A stretch of 64,000 bases of DNA from Aporrectodea caliginosa (GCA_020284085.1 JACEVL010000083.1:186001-250000); one strand, 5' to 3'; shown: positions 49,878-62,400, counted from the stretch's first letter. The notes: generated by a model not told the origin, from the letters alone. A program made the numbers and translations.

Positions 49878-50054
49878 CAGTGGCATAACGAAGGGGGGCA
49901 AATGGCCCCGGCCGCAGCACAAGGGGCGCAAAATTAGCTTTCAGTGGTACACAGTACTATGACAAGAACAATTAAAAAGTCAACAAGAAAATTTAAAAGG
50001 GGCGCAGTCATCAACTCTTGCCTCTGGGTGCTGAAACCCTTCGTTATGCCACTC
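49878..50054. mobile_element. hAT-type MITE with CAGTGGCATAACGAAGGG ends
   Basis: The left terminus of 18 bp is repeated in inverted form at the right end (17 of 18). GGTAGCTG and GGTAGAGC flank it as a degraded 8-bp TSD. The 177-bp interior has no ORF. It appears inserted into a tRNA-like SINE head. Confidence 0.82.
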
Positions 50055-50320
50055 GGTAGAGCTCTGTGTGTTAACTTACACTGCTGCATCTAAGGTTTGA
50101 ATCCCAGTGTGTATCATATGTGTATCGTATGTGGAAATGACAGTTTTTGGTGTATAAACTCAGGTGCTGGTCTGATGTCATGCATGTATTTCAGTTGAGA
50201 GATCTGACAATACCTTGGAGGACTTGTATGACAGATCAGGATGTTTCATTAAAAGTGACCATTAACTGTAACTTCTGACCGTCCTCCATTGCAATCCATG
50301 ATCCTAAGTGGTTGTTTCTA
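50055..50320 (+). mobile_element. tRNA-derived SINE-like segment
   Basis: GGTAGAGCTCTGTGTGTTAA (A-box-like) is followed by a B-box-like GGTTTGAATCCC at about 50093-50104, then non-tRNA sequence. The upstream half seems displaced by the MITE at 49878. Family not recognised. Confidence 0.5.
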
Positions 50321-50838
50321 TTAGTGATCTAATTGGTTCTATGCACTGTTTGCTCATTAGACAAAGTGACTGGTTGATTGATTAGTTGATTGATGAGACT
50401 GAATGTAAAATCTTGTTATGATGCCAGTACCTTTCCTTGTTTGGTGGCCTTTGGCAAGTGGTAATCCTGGCTATGAGGCGTTTGATGTGCTTGTCATTCT
50501 TGATTGGTAGTCTTGTGGTTAATCAACACAATGCTGTTAGTCTGCATGATCGCTTTTTGGTCAATCGACTGATGAACGAAATTGAATAGATTCAGAATAC
50601 TAATCCATTTTTTATTACTGGTATTACCGAAAGATGTCTTGCTTTGGGATTAACTTACACTTGCTTGTATAGGACTTTTAGTGTGATTAAGCAAAAACTG
50701 ATCCTAGTTGCCTCTCAGTTTGATCAGACTATAACATTGTCAGAGTTAATTCCAGTTTTTATATATATCCCATAAAATTCACTTATGTTATTCATATTCT
50801 ATTATATTTCTGCATTTTTAGATTTTTAGAATTTTAGC

Positions 50839-51201
50839 CAGGGTTGGATTTGTGAAAAATGGGACATGCCTGGAGGAGCAGGGAAATTGAACAGGTGAAT
50901 CTGAGAGAGATACAGATCGTGGATGTCAAAAAATTCTTTTGAAGTTTCTGCTCTTTCACCACATGGATATCTTAAAAATAAGTTTTTTTCTGTCTTAACC
51001 TCTCTGTACTATTTTGGTTTACTTAATATGATGCATTGGTAAGACGATAAATTGATGCAATGTTTTTGTCCCATTTACTGCATCACAGTTGGTCCATTTT
51101 AGCCTGGAGCAGAGGTTGTACACAATTTGTGGAGAGGACTGATAGATTGAAACTTGTAACCAAGGTTGAGCTGGCATGCTGTCTCCACAAATCCAACCCT
51201 G
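50839..51201. mobile_element. TIR element with CAGGGTTGGATTTGTG ends
   Basis: A perfect 16-bp inverted repeat bounds 363 bp. The flanks ATTTTAGC and CTGGTAGC share 5 of 8 bases, so the TSD is weak. The CAG start suggests hAT. Confidence 0.72.
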
Positions 51202-52927
51202 CTGGTAGCACATTTAACTGATTACTGGTAGCTAACTGAGGTTCTGGAATTAAGTTTGTTGTTTTTAAGTTGTCTATACGATCGATTACCATGTACATTG
51301 TAATAGGATAAATGAAATATGAGGGCAAAGGTATGAAATAGGGCAGACGCAGTGTGAGTGACTGCAATGCAACACAGTATCCGTTCAGCAAATTACAGAA
51401 CTCGCTTAATGTCTGCTCATTTAAGTTCTAAACAAAGGTCGCATTTATAATCTACTTTAAGCCATCAAAGATATGATGTCTAGTGTTGGCTAATGTCACT
51501 GGAACTGACCACATAATAGTATACTTGAACCATTTCATAACTTTTAGAGCCTCAATAGGTGCTGCATTCGAACAAGGTTGCATTGTAATAAGAAGAGATT
51601 TAAAAAAAAATGAATGGAATTATGGATCCATGGGTGCCTCACACCATATTACCAATGAATTCACTTGACTGTCATCGATATTTGGCTGTGGCTAAATGTC
51701 GCAGTCTCGTTGACGTCTCGTAGGAGGCTAATGGCAGGGTGTGATTTGATGGGAAGAGGGGACTTTGTCTTCACTGGCTCAGGCCATCAGTCACTGAGAT
51801 GCATTTCCCAGTTATTAGGTTACTAACCAGAAGTCTTTCTTCACTGCCACGGCTTCCAACCACAAATAACCCCATTGTTATTGTTCAAACACTGTGCACC
51901 CAGTTGTCATGCATTATTTACTTATAAATTATGAATAATTGGAACTAGCATGAAATCTATTCCACACCACTGTCTCTTTTTGATGTTCTACTAATTTACT
52001 TACTTTCTTATATTTTCATCTTTTTGGTGGTATGTGGTAATGGGTATTAGACAGCGATGATGTATATTTTTAAAATGTTTTCAAGTTGTTGGCATTTTAC
52101 TGGTGAAGCCATTGTTAACTGAGTTTTTCAGGGTTCAGTCAGCCTGACTGAAACTTGTTTTTTATAGATACGAAAAAAAGATATCAGGCCTTAACAGATT
52201 TTTACTTCAGATATGCAGTTACTTGTTTCTGAAACATGTAAGAAATTATTATTTTGTTACATGTAAATGTGAATATTTTCTTTTTGTTATTACGCAATCA
52301 TGAATAGTATTGTTATAATAAAGTGAAAAACCAGATCCCAGTCACATTAGTCAACAAAATCAGTTTTGACAAATGACATAGTCACAGAACTGAAATAATA
52401 ATGTATTAATCACGGTTTTCAGAACTCTGGTTGATAATTGTGAAATAAGTGAATAATTTTAATGTTTTGAAACTGCAAATTGTTGATGTCTTTTAGCCAT
52501 CTGATGCAACTGATTTTAAAGAGAGGATATATTTCAAATAACAATTGAATGTTGGAATCTGATTCTTGTATCGTGTCATCATATCGTATTGTAAACTCAA
52601 AATTTCTAAAGCACTACTCTAAAGCGTACAGCACCAGGCTTATTCATGAGTGCTGCTCGTATCAGAGGGGTTGTCCAGAGATCGATATCCTGTGGAGGTC
52701 CGAGTCCGGTTGCCAGAGAGAAGCTGTTATAGCAGGTTTCGTTGAGAACAAGAAAACTTGTAAGGCAGAGGATCGATCAGATGGATTAAGGTAGGAATTC
52801 TGGAAGGATTCCTCTTTGGATTCTGATTCTGTGAAACACAGGACAACACAATCATAATTATATTTTAGTTATTCTATGTATTACAAACATTTATTACATG
52901 TGAAACATAAGTTAATCTGAAACTGAG

Positions 52928-53248
52928 ATGCAGAAATCTGAGGTGAAGAATATACACTATACTATACAACCTTGGCTTAAATTAGAGTGGTTCCTGGTGA
53001 AGACTCTTCTTATCTGTAAGAAACACTGCATAGAAGAAATCCTTGCTGAGTTGGGCTGCATCATTGTGTATGAGGAAGATATCCCTGTGAGTTTGGAAGA
53101 CATAGATTCAGTATGGCTAATTCTCCATGAGGCAAATAGAATTGGGAATCATAAGGGCCTAGCTGTAAACCCTACAGCAAAAGTGAACGATGCATACCTA
53201 ATGGAAAGTGAGCATGAAACAAATTACATTTTACAAAACAGTCCCTGA
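52928..53248 (+). CDS. Unrecognised 106-codon open frame
   Basis: Reads MQKSEVKNIHYTIQPWLK, later CIIVYEEDIPVSLEDIDSV and EANRIGNHKGLAVNPT. The amino-acid mix looks protein-like rather than repeat-derived, but I recognise no family and see no splice context. It could be a relic of a mobile element or an isolated exon. Confidence 0.2.
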   Translation: MQKSEVKNIHYTIQPWLKLEWFLVKTLLICKKHCIEEILAELGCIIVYEEDIPVSLEDIDSVWLILHEANRIGNHKGLAVNPTAKVNDAYLMESEHETNYILQNSP

Positions 53249-53521
53249 TAACGACTTGCATGGGAGAGGAATAATATACCTGGATGCGTGATATAGGTGT
53301 AGTGCCTGCTCAGTTATTCAATTTTAATACACAGGTGTGCTAGCTATTACTACAGATCTCGCCTGTTAGTAGTGGTCGAATGTCATGAAGCTCTATCACG
53401 AAGATGACAGACATTAACGTTTACCTAATCGAAATAAAATACTTGCTAGCCTTTGTTTAACTAAGAAGGTCAAGAGTTGAAAAGATACAATTACGTTTTT
53501 CGATTACTTTGACCTGGACCG

Positions 53522-53704
53522 TTGGAAGACTGTGATGCAGATGACAGGTACGGCGCGATAGATAATGTCAATCATGCTCTCTCTTGTATCCAATTAGACT
53601 TCGATGGCCGTTGTGTTGTTTACGACTTTACGGCGGTCGGAATGAAATCCAGAAGTTTCGAGCTTCAGATAACTTTACTAAGCTTAAAATTCAATAGCCA
53701 CTAG
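53522..53704 (+). CDS. Unrecognised 60-codon open frame
   Basis: Reads DRYGAIDNVNHALSCIQLDF then DGRCVVYDFTAVG. It lies about 270 bp after the previous orphan frame and has similarly non-repetitive composition. No family recognised. It may belong to the same relic. Confidence 0.15.
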   Translation: MEDCDADDRYGAIDNVNHALSCIQLDFDGRCVVYDFTAVGMKSRSFELQITLLSLKFNSH

Positions 53705-53869
53705 TGAGGTATGTTGCAAAAATATCGATGAACCGTAAGATCCAAGCATATAGTCTGCTAGATTGTGCCTATAGCAATTTACTTGCATTATCGCTCACCA
53801 TATCGCTACATCTGAGCTTCTGTCCAAGGATTTCGTAAACGTAATCGTAAAATCATTTTATACAGCGCC

Positions 53870-54020
53870 TGAAGAGCTAGGTAGCGGAAACCAGCTTATT
53901 CACAGGCGCTCACGCCAGAACAAACTAAATAGAGAGGTAAGGTCAAGTTCGGTTCCAGGTCAAGAAACTTGCAAGAATCAGAAGGCAGATGGTTAGTAGG
54001 ACTGCTATGTTGGATGGAGT
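53870..54020 (-). mobile_element. LINE 3' tail remnant (AGCGCCT type)
   Basis: The plus strand reads TTTATACAGCGCCTGAAGAGC then CAGGCGCTCACGCC, resembling the 3' tails at 28630 and 57735. No coding motif is left. Confidence 0.5.
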
Positions 54021-54027
54021 TCAGAAT

Positions 54028-54420
54028 TGAAGGGCCCAAAGTCAGGGAATGTCAGGGTATTTGAGAAGTGTCTGGAAAATCAGGGAATTTCATTGTTGGT
54101 CAGGGAAAAAAGCTGTTATGTGCCACTTTTTGCTGAATTAGTCAAAGAACATAAAGGACTTATAATTCCAAATTATGTTCCCGACAGTGAAATTGCCAAG
54201 AAAGTAACTGAAACTGTTATCATTTAGGCTAGTTGAACTGAATTTTTTTAAATGAATAGGTAGAAAGGGACCGGTGTAAAGGAGGAGGCGCCAGTAAAAA
54301 ATATTGAAATAGTATTATTATTCAAATTTTCTTTACTAGTTGTATCTGGATTTTTTGTATCTTAAAGTTATCTGGAAAGTCAGGGTATTTTAAAACAATA
54401 AATGAGTGGGAACCCTGTTT
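54028..54420. mobile_element. Remnant of a GTGGGAACCCTG-ended element
   Basis: The right end GTGGGAACCCTG (about 54408-54419) and internal CTGGAAA-TCAGGG repeats match the layout of the element at 56666-56996. The left terminus is missing. Confidence 0.55.
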
Positions 54421-54454
54421 TGTATGGGATTAATGAGTAGGCTATCTACCTCTA

Positions 54455-54830
54455 ACTCACTCCTCATCCAAACCTAGACTGGTTTTACCCAACAGCACTT
54501 ATAACTCAACTTCTGGTCACGTCCCTCTACCGCTAAACTAGTTTCTACCACCTCTTGTCAACAGGTTTCTTGTCTCAGCCTTTTTGATATATTTCAGTGG
54601 CCTTCGATTCCATTAATCACAGCGTCCTATTCCAAAGACTTTCAACCTGGTTCAGTTTCACTGATGCTGTTCTCTTCTGGATACAGTCCTATCTCTCCTT
54701 TCACTCTCTCACTTTCTCCATTAAAAATTGGAAGCCTCATTCCAATCATGCCCTCTAACTTGTGGAGTTCCACAGGGCTCTGGTGTTGTCCAAAAATGGT
54801 TGTCATTGTGATGAACAACATCCAGATGCA
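54455..54830 (+). mobile_element. LINE reverse-transcriptase remnant
   Basis: Shifted frames give AFDSINHSVLFQRLSTWFSF then TDAVLFWIQSYLSFHSLTFS and LTCGVPQGSG-like sequence (palm region). It is related to the copy at 15880-17640. Confidence 0.8.
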
Positions 54831-55465
54831 AAGAGAGAAGGAGACAAAGAAGCTATTTGGTGGTTGTGTTTAGGCTGAGTAATTGGAAGGCAGCAGGGGG
54901 TAAGAAAAGGTACGTTTTATTGAAAAAGTGGGACTTATAGTTTTAGCATCGCCCTCTCATGCTCCCACCCTCCTCCACGTCTATATAGGCTTGAGTGCAC
55001 GTGGTGTTTTTGGACAACCTCTGTGACTTGATGCAGTACTCCTGAATAAGCTGATGCCCTCTGCTTAGTTTTTAAGTAGTGCTTTTTAAATTTCCAAGCT
55101 TACAATTTTGATTAATATCTTTGTTATTACACATCATTGTAAAACAGAACTACATACTGACTTGTTTTGTGGCGACAGTTTTCTATGTGCATCAGTCTTT
55201 GAGACTGTTGTATAGCCTATTGGTGACATGTGAATGCACAGTATATTTGATCAATTACAATACATGGGAAAGGAAATAATTATTGAATAGCTGTTGCAAA
55301 GTATTGGTGATAAAGGCTCACGGTCATTTTAGGTCTAGTTGAAAGATAAACAAAAAAAGTGTAGAATCTTAGACCCTAAGGTTTGAGAGCAATTTTCTTG
55401 TAATTACTTTCATCTGCCTAATGGTGATTTGGAATTTTTGTCTACCTACTTTTATTCTTTTTTAG

Positions 55466-56411
55466 GAGGAGAAGCAAGTATGCCATTTCGCTGGAAGAGG
55501 TTACGATGTCTTTTGCCTGTTGCAATTATTTTCCTGATTTGTTGGTTGGGTTACTATGTGGTTACCTTTTCCTCGCCACCTGCCATTGACCTTAACAAGA
55601 TACAAGATCAACTATCTTTTGGTGACAGATCTCCAGAATTCAAGTTGAAACAGACTGATAATCGGAAGGCATCTCATGAAAATCAGAAACCTACGGCACA
55701 GGTGAACTCTGAAGATCTTTACGGTGAAGTTGATGTGAATGAGAGAAAAAGTGGGAAGAACAGTGTTAGCTCTAAAGATAAGGTTAATTGGCTGGATGGA
55801 AACGAATTTGATTATGGAGAAAACGAAGAGGAACAAAGTAATAAGCAAGAGAAAATTGAAGTAAAAGATGACGAAAAAACTGACAGCGACGATCCAGATG
55901 ATTTTATCCAGTTCCCAAAAGAAGAAGATTTTCTTTCTGATAGAAAAACTACTATGAGAACAAGACCTGAGGTAATGATCACTAAGTTTCGGCCAAAGCA
56001 ATTAGTGACAACAGCCGGCATGCAAAAGGTGACAGAAGATGAGTTTGATAAGGATCCAGTCTGGAGAAATATGATTGATTCCAAACAGAAGCCAGACCGT
56101 GGAAGGCAACGAGAAAGGGATCCGGCCACTTTGTTTCCAAATGCCGTTACGTTACCTCGGAAGAGGTCCAACATTCTGCTGTCGATCACTCCTAGACCGT
56201 TGCCTCAGCAGCCCCGTGCCAATCGAGGACAGCAGGGCCAGGGAAATGCACTTCCAAATGGTGGCATCAGCCTTAAAAAGACTAATAGTGCACAGTACTA
56301 TGTGATGATGCACAGTGGCATAGCGTCGCGCATCCATACAGAGATTACTTCAGACCTGAAATATATGCCTGATGATGTTCCAACGGAAGCTTACACCTTT
56401 ACAACCAAATA
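55466..56411 (+). CDS. PGGHG-like exon 1 (5' UTR 55466-55479; residues 1-310)
   Basis: Acceptor TTTTTTAG precedes 14 nt of UTR and ATG 55480 (MPFRWKRLR). Encodes the anchor and the Glu/Asp/Lys-rich stem, then YTFTTK where GH65 homology starts. The donor is GTACGT in phase 2, and the split codon makes Tyr311. Confidence 0.88.
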
Positions 56412-59400
56412 GTACGTAAATCTTTATGTCATCGTTTGTAATGTGATGAATTTAGGTGCTGTAACTGCCTGTGCTCTAAACGCAGTGTGCCAGTTGTATT
56501 GAAGGAGTCCTTGTGTAACTGTGAACTCTGTACTTCTTTACCAACCCAAACCAACAAAGCTGAGAGAACCAACCTGTTTATAGGCACAGCTCAGCAACTC
56601 CACTTTCTTCAGTTTGTATGCAACGACATAATCTGCCATGGAATGCAAAACCTCAGTCACTGTTGCAGGGTTGCCACGGATCCTGGAGAACCTGGAAAGT
56701 CATGAAATTAGACTTTGAAAAATTTAAGGCCTGGAAAACCTGGATAAACAGGTGTTCTCCAAAAACAGTCCTGGAAAGTCATGGAATTTTAAAATAACTA
56801 GGTCATGGAAAGTCATGGAAAATGGAAAAATCATTATTATTTCATATTTCAAAGCATAGTTTAAACTTCGATGAATATTACAGTGACGAAACAATCAGAA
56901 AGTAGGTCCTTTATCGTCTCAAATAAGTTTTGAAAGTCTTGGAAAAGGTCATGGAAAGTCATGGATTTTTGTTTCATTATTCTTGTGGCAACCCTGCTCT
57001 TGTAATGCTGATGGTTTCTTGTTGCTTTTGATGATAACTTTATGACAAGGCTCCAAGTGTGGGTTATTCCGGTTTGTTGTTTCTAGTCTTCCACTGGATC
57101 TTCGATTGCGTCCAAGCATTGGCAACGGTCGTATAGCTACCGTGGTCCATTCTCCAGATGTCTTCCTAAGCGGTCTCTACAATGGTCGGCTGGCGGAAAG
57201 CCATCGTGCCGCCATACCCTCCACCTGCTCCTTCAACATAACGGAGACAGTGCCTCCGACAAACTTCTCCCGCTTCTACAGTCTGAATGTGGGAGCAGGT
57301 GGGACAATTATCCTCTGCTGATGATGTGTATTATTTTGTCTAAAATTTTCTGGGTGTCATATTTGATGAACTGCTTCGATACGCTTAAAATTCCTATAAA
57401 ATATGTCTGTTTTTAGCCATGGATAGAACTCACAAGGAAAGGCTGTTGAACTTCTTTAATTATTCTCTGCACTTCAAGCAAAATCTGGGGAAACTGCTGA
57501 TAAAAGCATTTACTGATAAAAAAGATATGTGGGTAAAAAAACATACTGATAAAAGTTGCTCATTGATAAAGAACACACTGATAAACTGTTGCACAGCCAT
57601 TGCCGTTGATAATGTCCGCACAACAAAAGTTCGCCTTCTGGTCTATAATTAGCCATATTAACAATTCTGTTTATATCTGTTAGAGAGAAGAAGCATTGTA
57701 CATTCCGAAAAATCTTTAATCAATCAATCAATTTATATAGCGCCTCTTCAAGGGTTCTACTCAGAGGCGCTCCCGAGCCAGGCCTGATCATAGAGAAAAG
57801 TCTTCAGTTGTGTATAGAAGGAAGTAGAATAAGTACGAGGGGATAGGCGAAGGAAGTATGGTAAGTCATTCCACGTTGTTGGACCAACGATAGAGAATGT
57901 TCAGCGCTGCTTAGTAGCAGTGGGGGCAAAAGGGACCAAAAAGTCACCCCAGAAGAGGAACGGAGGGCTGAGCGATGTTTGTTTTCCATTGGCAAAATTA
58001 GAAATGCAACCTATGGCGATGATTTTTTAAACATTTACATCTAGCCATTTAAATAGTCATGTCCCTTCTCTGTCATTGGCCATTTCTCTGTCTGTTATCT
58101 AATGCTTTTTCATCAGCCAAGTGCAAACAAATAATTGTATCGTTCAACAAATGTTGTAAAGGCTTTCAAACAAATAGATTATACGAGGCTAGGGTTTTGA
58201 GATTTGAAGACGATGACGATGGCGATAACGAATGTTATGTGGGCCAATCTCTTCATTGATTAGAAAAAAACATAGACTCATTTTGACTATTCCTGTGTAG
58301 TCTATGTAGCTTTTTATTCATCAGCAAAGTCCGAAAAATAAAATTTATCAGTCCGGCAATGTTTTAAAAGCTCTCTAAACAAATAAGCTACATTTGATGA
58401 GGTGGATGTTTTGGGATTGAAAGACGGTGGCACTGTCGAACTAACCACTGTGAGGGCCAATGTCACATCATTGAGTGGAAGCAATATAAGCTCATTTTTA
58501 GACTACACTAATATTTAGCCCTTCACCCATTGCTACCAGTTTGCCATACAAGCAGCTAAATTTAGAAGTGTTTTTATTGCATTTTCTTTTCCTAGACTTT
58601 TTATGAATTTATAATTTTCTAATTTTTATTTTGAAAATGTTTTATATATTATAAACTTTGAGACAAACACTTTAACTGGTCAACTTTTCAAGACAGAATA
58701 TTGTTGAAGAATAAAATGCAAACAAAATGATATATGATATGTTTGTATTTCTACAGATTTTTAAAATAATTATAGTGAAATTTATCAAAAACAACTTACC
58801 TACAAAACAGTTAAGGCATTTACCACTAATAAGTATGTATTTATCTTATCTTGTTGTGGTATTACCATAAGATTCCAAAGAGACTACTCGTAGTTTGTCG
58901 CATTTCACCTGCGTTTCACCAGTATTTCTAGAATGAAGTTTTTGTCTTACAGGCATTTATTTTGAGACCTTTATCAGCAGCACGTACAACCTCACCTACC
59001 AGGTCTATGCCCATCGTAATCTGAGTAATTTGATGGTTGTGGAGGTTGACCTAGAAAGGTCAGACACCAGCAGTCCTCTAACCCTGAAGGTCAATCTCAA
59101 CCGCTGGACATCAAGCTATGACCTTACCTTTCGGTCTTTGGAGTCTGGTCAAGCAGAAGTGAGGTCTGTTGATTAGACAAAATCTTACAGAAATTCTGTT
59201 ATTCAGAAGTCAAGATAATGTTTATTTAACATGTACTAGAATATTTTTCGTTTCTATGGGATTGGGAAAATTTTATTTTCTGTCATTCTGTAATTAAAGA
59301 ATGAATATAGCATTTATAAGAGGCACTTAAAAGTGCCATAATAAGTGTCTTGATATGCACATTTCTCTGCATATGTGCTTGCTTCCTCTCATAATTGCTA

Positions 59401-62400
59401 TCATTTCTATGCACATGGTTAACCCTGTCAGTGGGACTTTGGTCCCTTAAGGGTCTGTCTCCCATTGCTTCCTGTAAATCAACAAATGTCTTGATTTTGA
59501 CTGTTATGTTATTTTGTGCAACAGGAAGCAATAAAATTTATGGCTATGAGTATAAATACATACATACATTATACACTTCCTGTATATGTATGCATAATAG
59601 CATTGCATATAATGTATACATACAAGTGTCTTGCCACTGAACTGCTTATCCATGCTGTATCAGCATCACAGTGTTCAGTGAAGTGAACAGTAAACAGTGC
59701 TGAGAATGTATTTTTCTGAGAAGATACTATTCATATGCTGCTGTTATCATGTTACTGAACATTTCTCTGGTCTGCATCTCCTGGTTTCAAGTCATCCTCC
59801 AACTCCAAAACTACACCTATTGGAATGCAAGAAGCAAATGCTTCTTATTCTTCACAGCGTTATGGTCTAAACTTTCACACTGTTACTACATCCCACTGGA
59901 ACAGACCCACCCATGTTTTTCTTGGATTTCTTGTAGATTTGATTCATTCATTCATTCTTCATTTCATATAACACCCGTCCAAGATGTCTATTCAGATACG
60001 TTCCCAGCCTAGCCCCGGTGGAAGAGAACAGTTTGATGGTTAATTTACATGTCAGTGAATTGGCTGATCTCTTAACAGCGTTTGTATATTTGGAAGATTT
60101 ATGTTGCAAGTTGCCATACAGTACCAAGTTTCCAAAGGGCATTCATGCATACAATTAAGAGAAGAATGTGGGGAAATTCGTCTGTGCTCTTTCACATCAT
60201 CTCAAGCATTAGAATGATTTTTTTCAGTCTTTGTGCTGATGTTTCAGGACTATGCCTTCAGTGCTTCCAACCACCATTCACACACTTGGAGTTTTACTCA
60301 TTTAGTGTTAATCATTTAAGTTAGATTATTGTGTAACTTTGCTTTAATTTTTCATGCAGTTACAAGGTTGGAACGCTGAAAGCAACTGAGACAAGTAGCT
60401 CACCAGACGTGGAACTGCACATCTTATACGATCACGTGCCATCAGAACTTATGGCCTCATCTAAAACCCCACGTACTAAGTGGGCTTTTCTTACTGCTTA
60501 TGGAACTACCAAAGAAGAGGCATATGATGCGTACGAGAAAGGTTTGTCCGAGTTTTTCTAGTGTCAATACCTTAAATCATTTCATTCATAACTTATTATT
60601 GTCAGTAGTAGCTTTGGAGCAGTTTAAATAAATATACTCCTGTAGAATTTTCTGATTTGACTACTAGATTAAATTAGACTACCAGTATGTCAGCAGAGTC
60701 TCGTTATGGCTGATTACCTAAAATATAATATACTGGTAATTAACATTTGTTAAAGCACTCGGGGGTAGATCAGATTTTTTAAGTGGAGGAGAAGCGATGT
60801 TAACCCTTTGCAGTCCTTAAAAAAAATTGTTCCTGGCCTATTAGATCTGAATTTTTTTATTAGTCTATATTATTTATGCTACAGTTATTTATAATCGTAA
60901 GTATTCTATATTTACTCTAAACATTCTGGTATGCATGCAAACATTGTCCACTTACTAGCTGTTATGCACAAATAACAGTTCTATGCGGGACATCTGCTGG
61001 TATTATTTGCAATAGGTAACCTGTACATATATAATACTATATACATTATTGGAAATAAATAATAAATAATAGAGATATGCACACAATTTACTAAGTATTT
61101 GTAATATTTTCAGCACAACTACTTAGGCTTGTTGCTTTTGCATTAGCATTGTTTACTGTGTTTGTCGAATTTTGCCTTTGTGTGACATATCTCGAAAAAG
61201 TCTGTGGGGTGTAGTCCTGGATGTCTTTGTAGAGGTTTTACCCTTCTTGTTGACCCATCTCGCTAGCATGCAAATGAAAATGAATAAATACCGGGAACCC
61301 TAAAATTGGCGACCTACATGCTTAAATATACCGTATTTGATATAAATATGCCCCTTGGTCCACTGCAAGAGACACAAGACTTTATGGGCTTGGCCTAGGT
61401 GCATGTCCCGCTAGGCGGGACATAGGACCGAGTCAGAATTTTGGGAATGTCCCGCCCCATGGGACAAAGGACCACAAAAGGTTAAGGCCTGGAAAAAACT
61501 AATGTATACTCTGTGAAGTTTTGTGGGACATTCATCACTTACAGAGCTCAGAAATCAGCCATTTGTACTACCTAATAAAGTTGTTTCGAATGGTTTTCAT
61601 GAACAGGTGATAGATATTTCACTGTGTTAACCCTTGAAAAGTTAATGGAATGAAAATGTAAATTCCTCAAAACTGGCATATCAGTAATTCCATAGCTCCT
61701 GACTAGAGTGGCAGTTTAGTGTAAAAAGCGACGAAACATAAAATTGTACTTACTCTGTATTCATAAAAATGTTTCAGGGTAATGCAACCTGTCAAAATTT
61801 TATTATTTTTTCTTGTTCAAAACCTGCTGAGCAATTATTTAATTCTTTGTTTCTACTCTTCTTGAAACTTAGGGACTGTTCTTAACTACACCTGTCTCTG
61901 CTTTCATGTTGACCTCCTGATTCTCGTCAGTGCTTGGTACCAATGCACCATAGTGCACTTTTTTCTACGATAGTTATGTAGCGATACTAGTGTTATCAGA
62001 TGCCTTGTTTATATTAATTAATCTTAATATAGGAATTTATTATAAGCTAGTTAATTAACGGCATTAGTTTTAATGACATAACAGTGCTATAACATACCGT
62101 AAGATATGATAGTTTAAATGTGAGACCAAACGGCAGGTATCTGATAAATTATTAACAGGTATGTGAACTGGTTACCATGGAAATGGCGATGCCAGCAAAT
62201 GAAATCTCTTCAAACAATGTCTGCTTTTACCTCTTTTACAGGGGTGTCTCTGATACACGGGAAGGATGATCTGTTTGCGAGCCATGTGCGAGCATGGGGC
62301 AAACTCTGGAGCCGAGGTCGAATTGACATCAAGGGAAACCTAACCCTTGCAAGGGCAACATACGGCAGCTGGTATTACCTGCTCAGCTCGCTTCCTCTTC

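Larger units (their letters stand above)
48906..55465. other. Intergenic region between ZNF395-like and PGGHG-like genes
   Basis: Contains the ZNF395-like 3' UTR (end not determined), an AG microsatellite, two CAG-ended MITEs, a SINE-like tRNA segment, two unexplained open frames (52928-53248, 53522-53704), LINE debris, and an unplaced 5' non-coding exon of the PGGHG-like gene if one exists. Confidence 0.6.

Noticed and set aside
55612..56189. Minus-strand open frames of 129 and 125 codons
   Set aside because: They are antisense to the acidic stem exon, and Phe/Ser/Leu-rich because the sense strand is Lys/Glu-rich.
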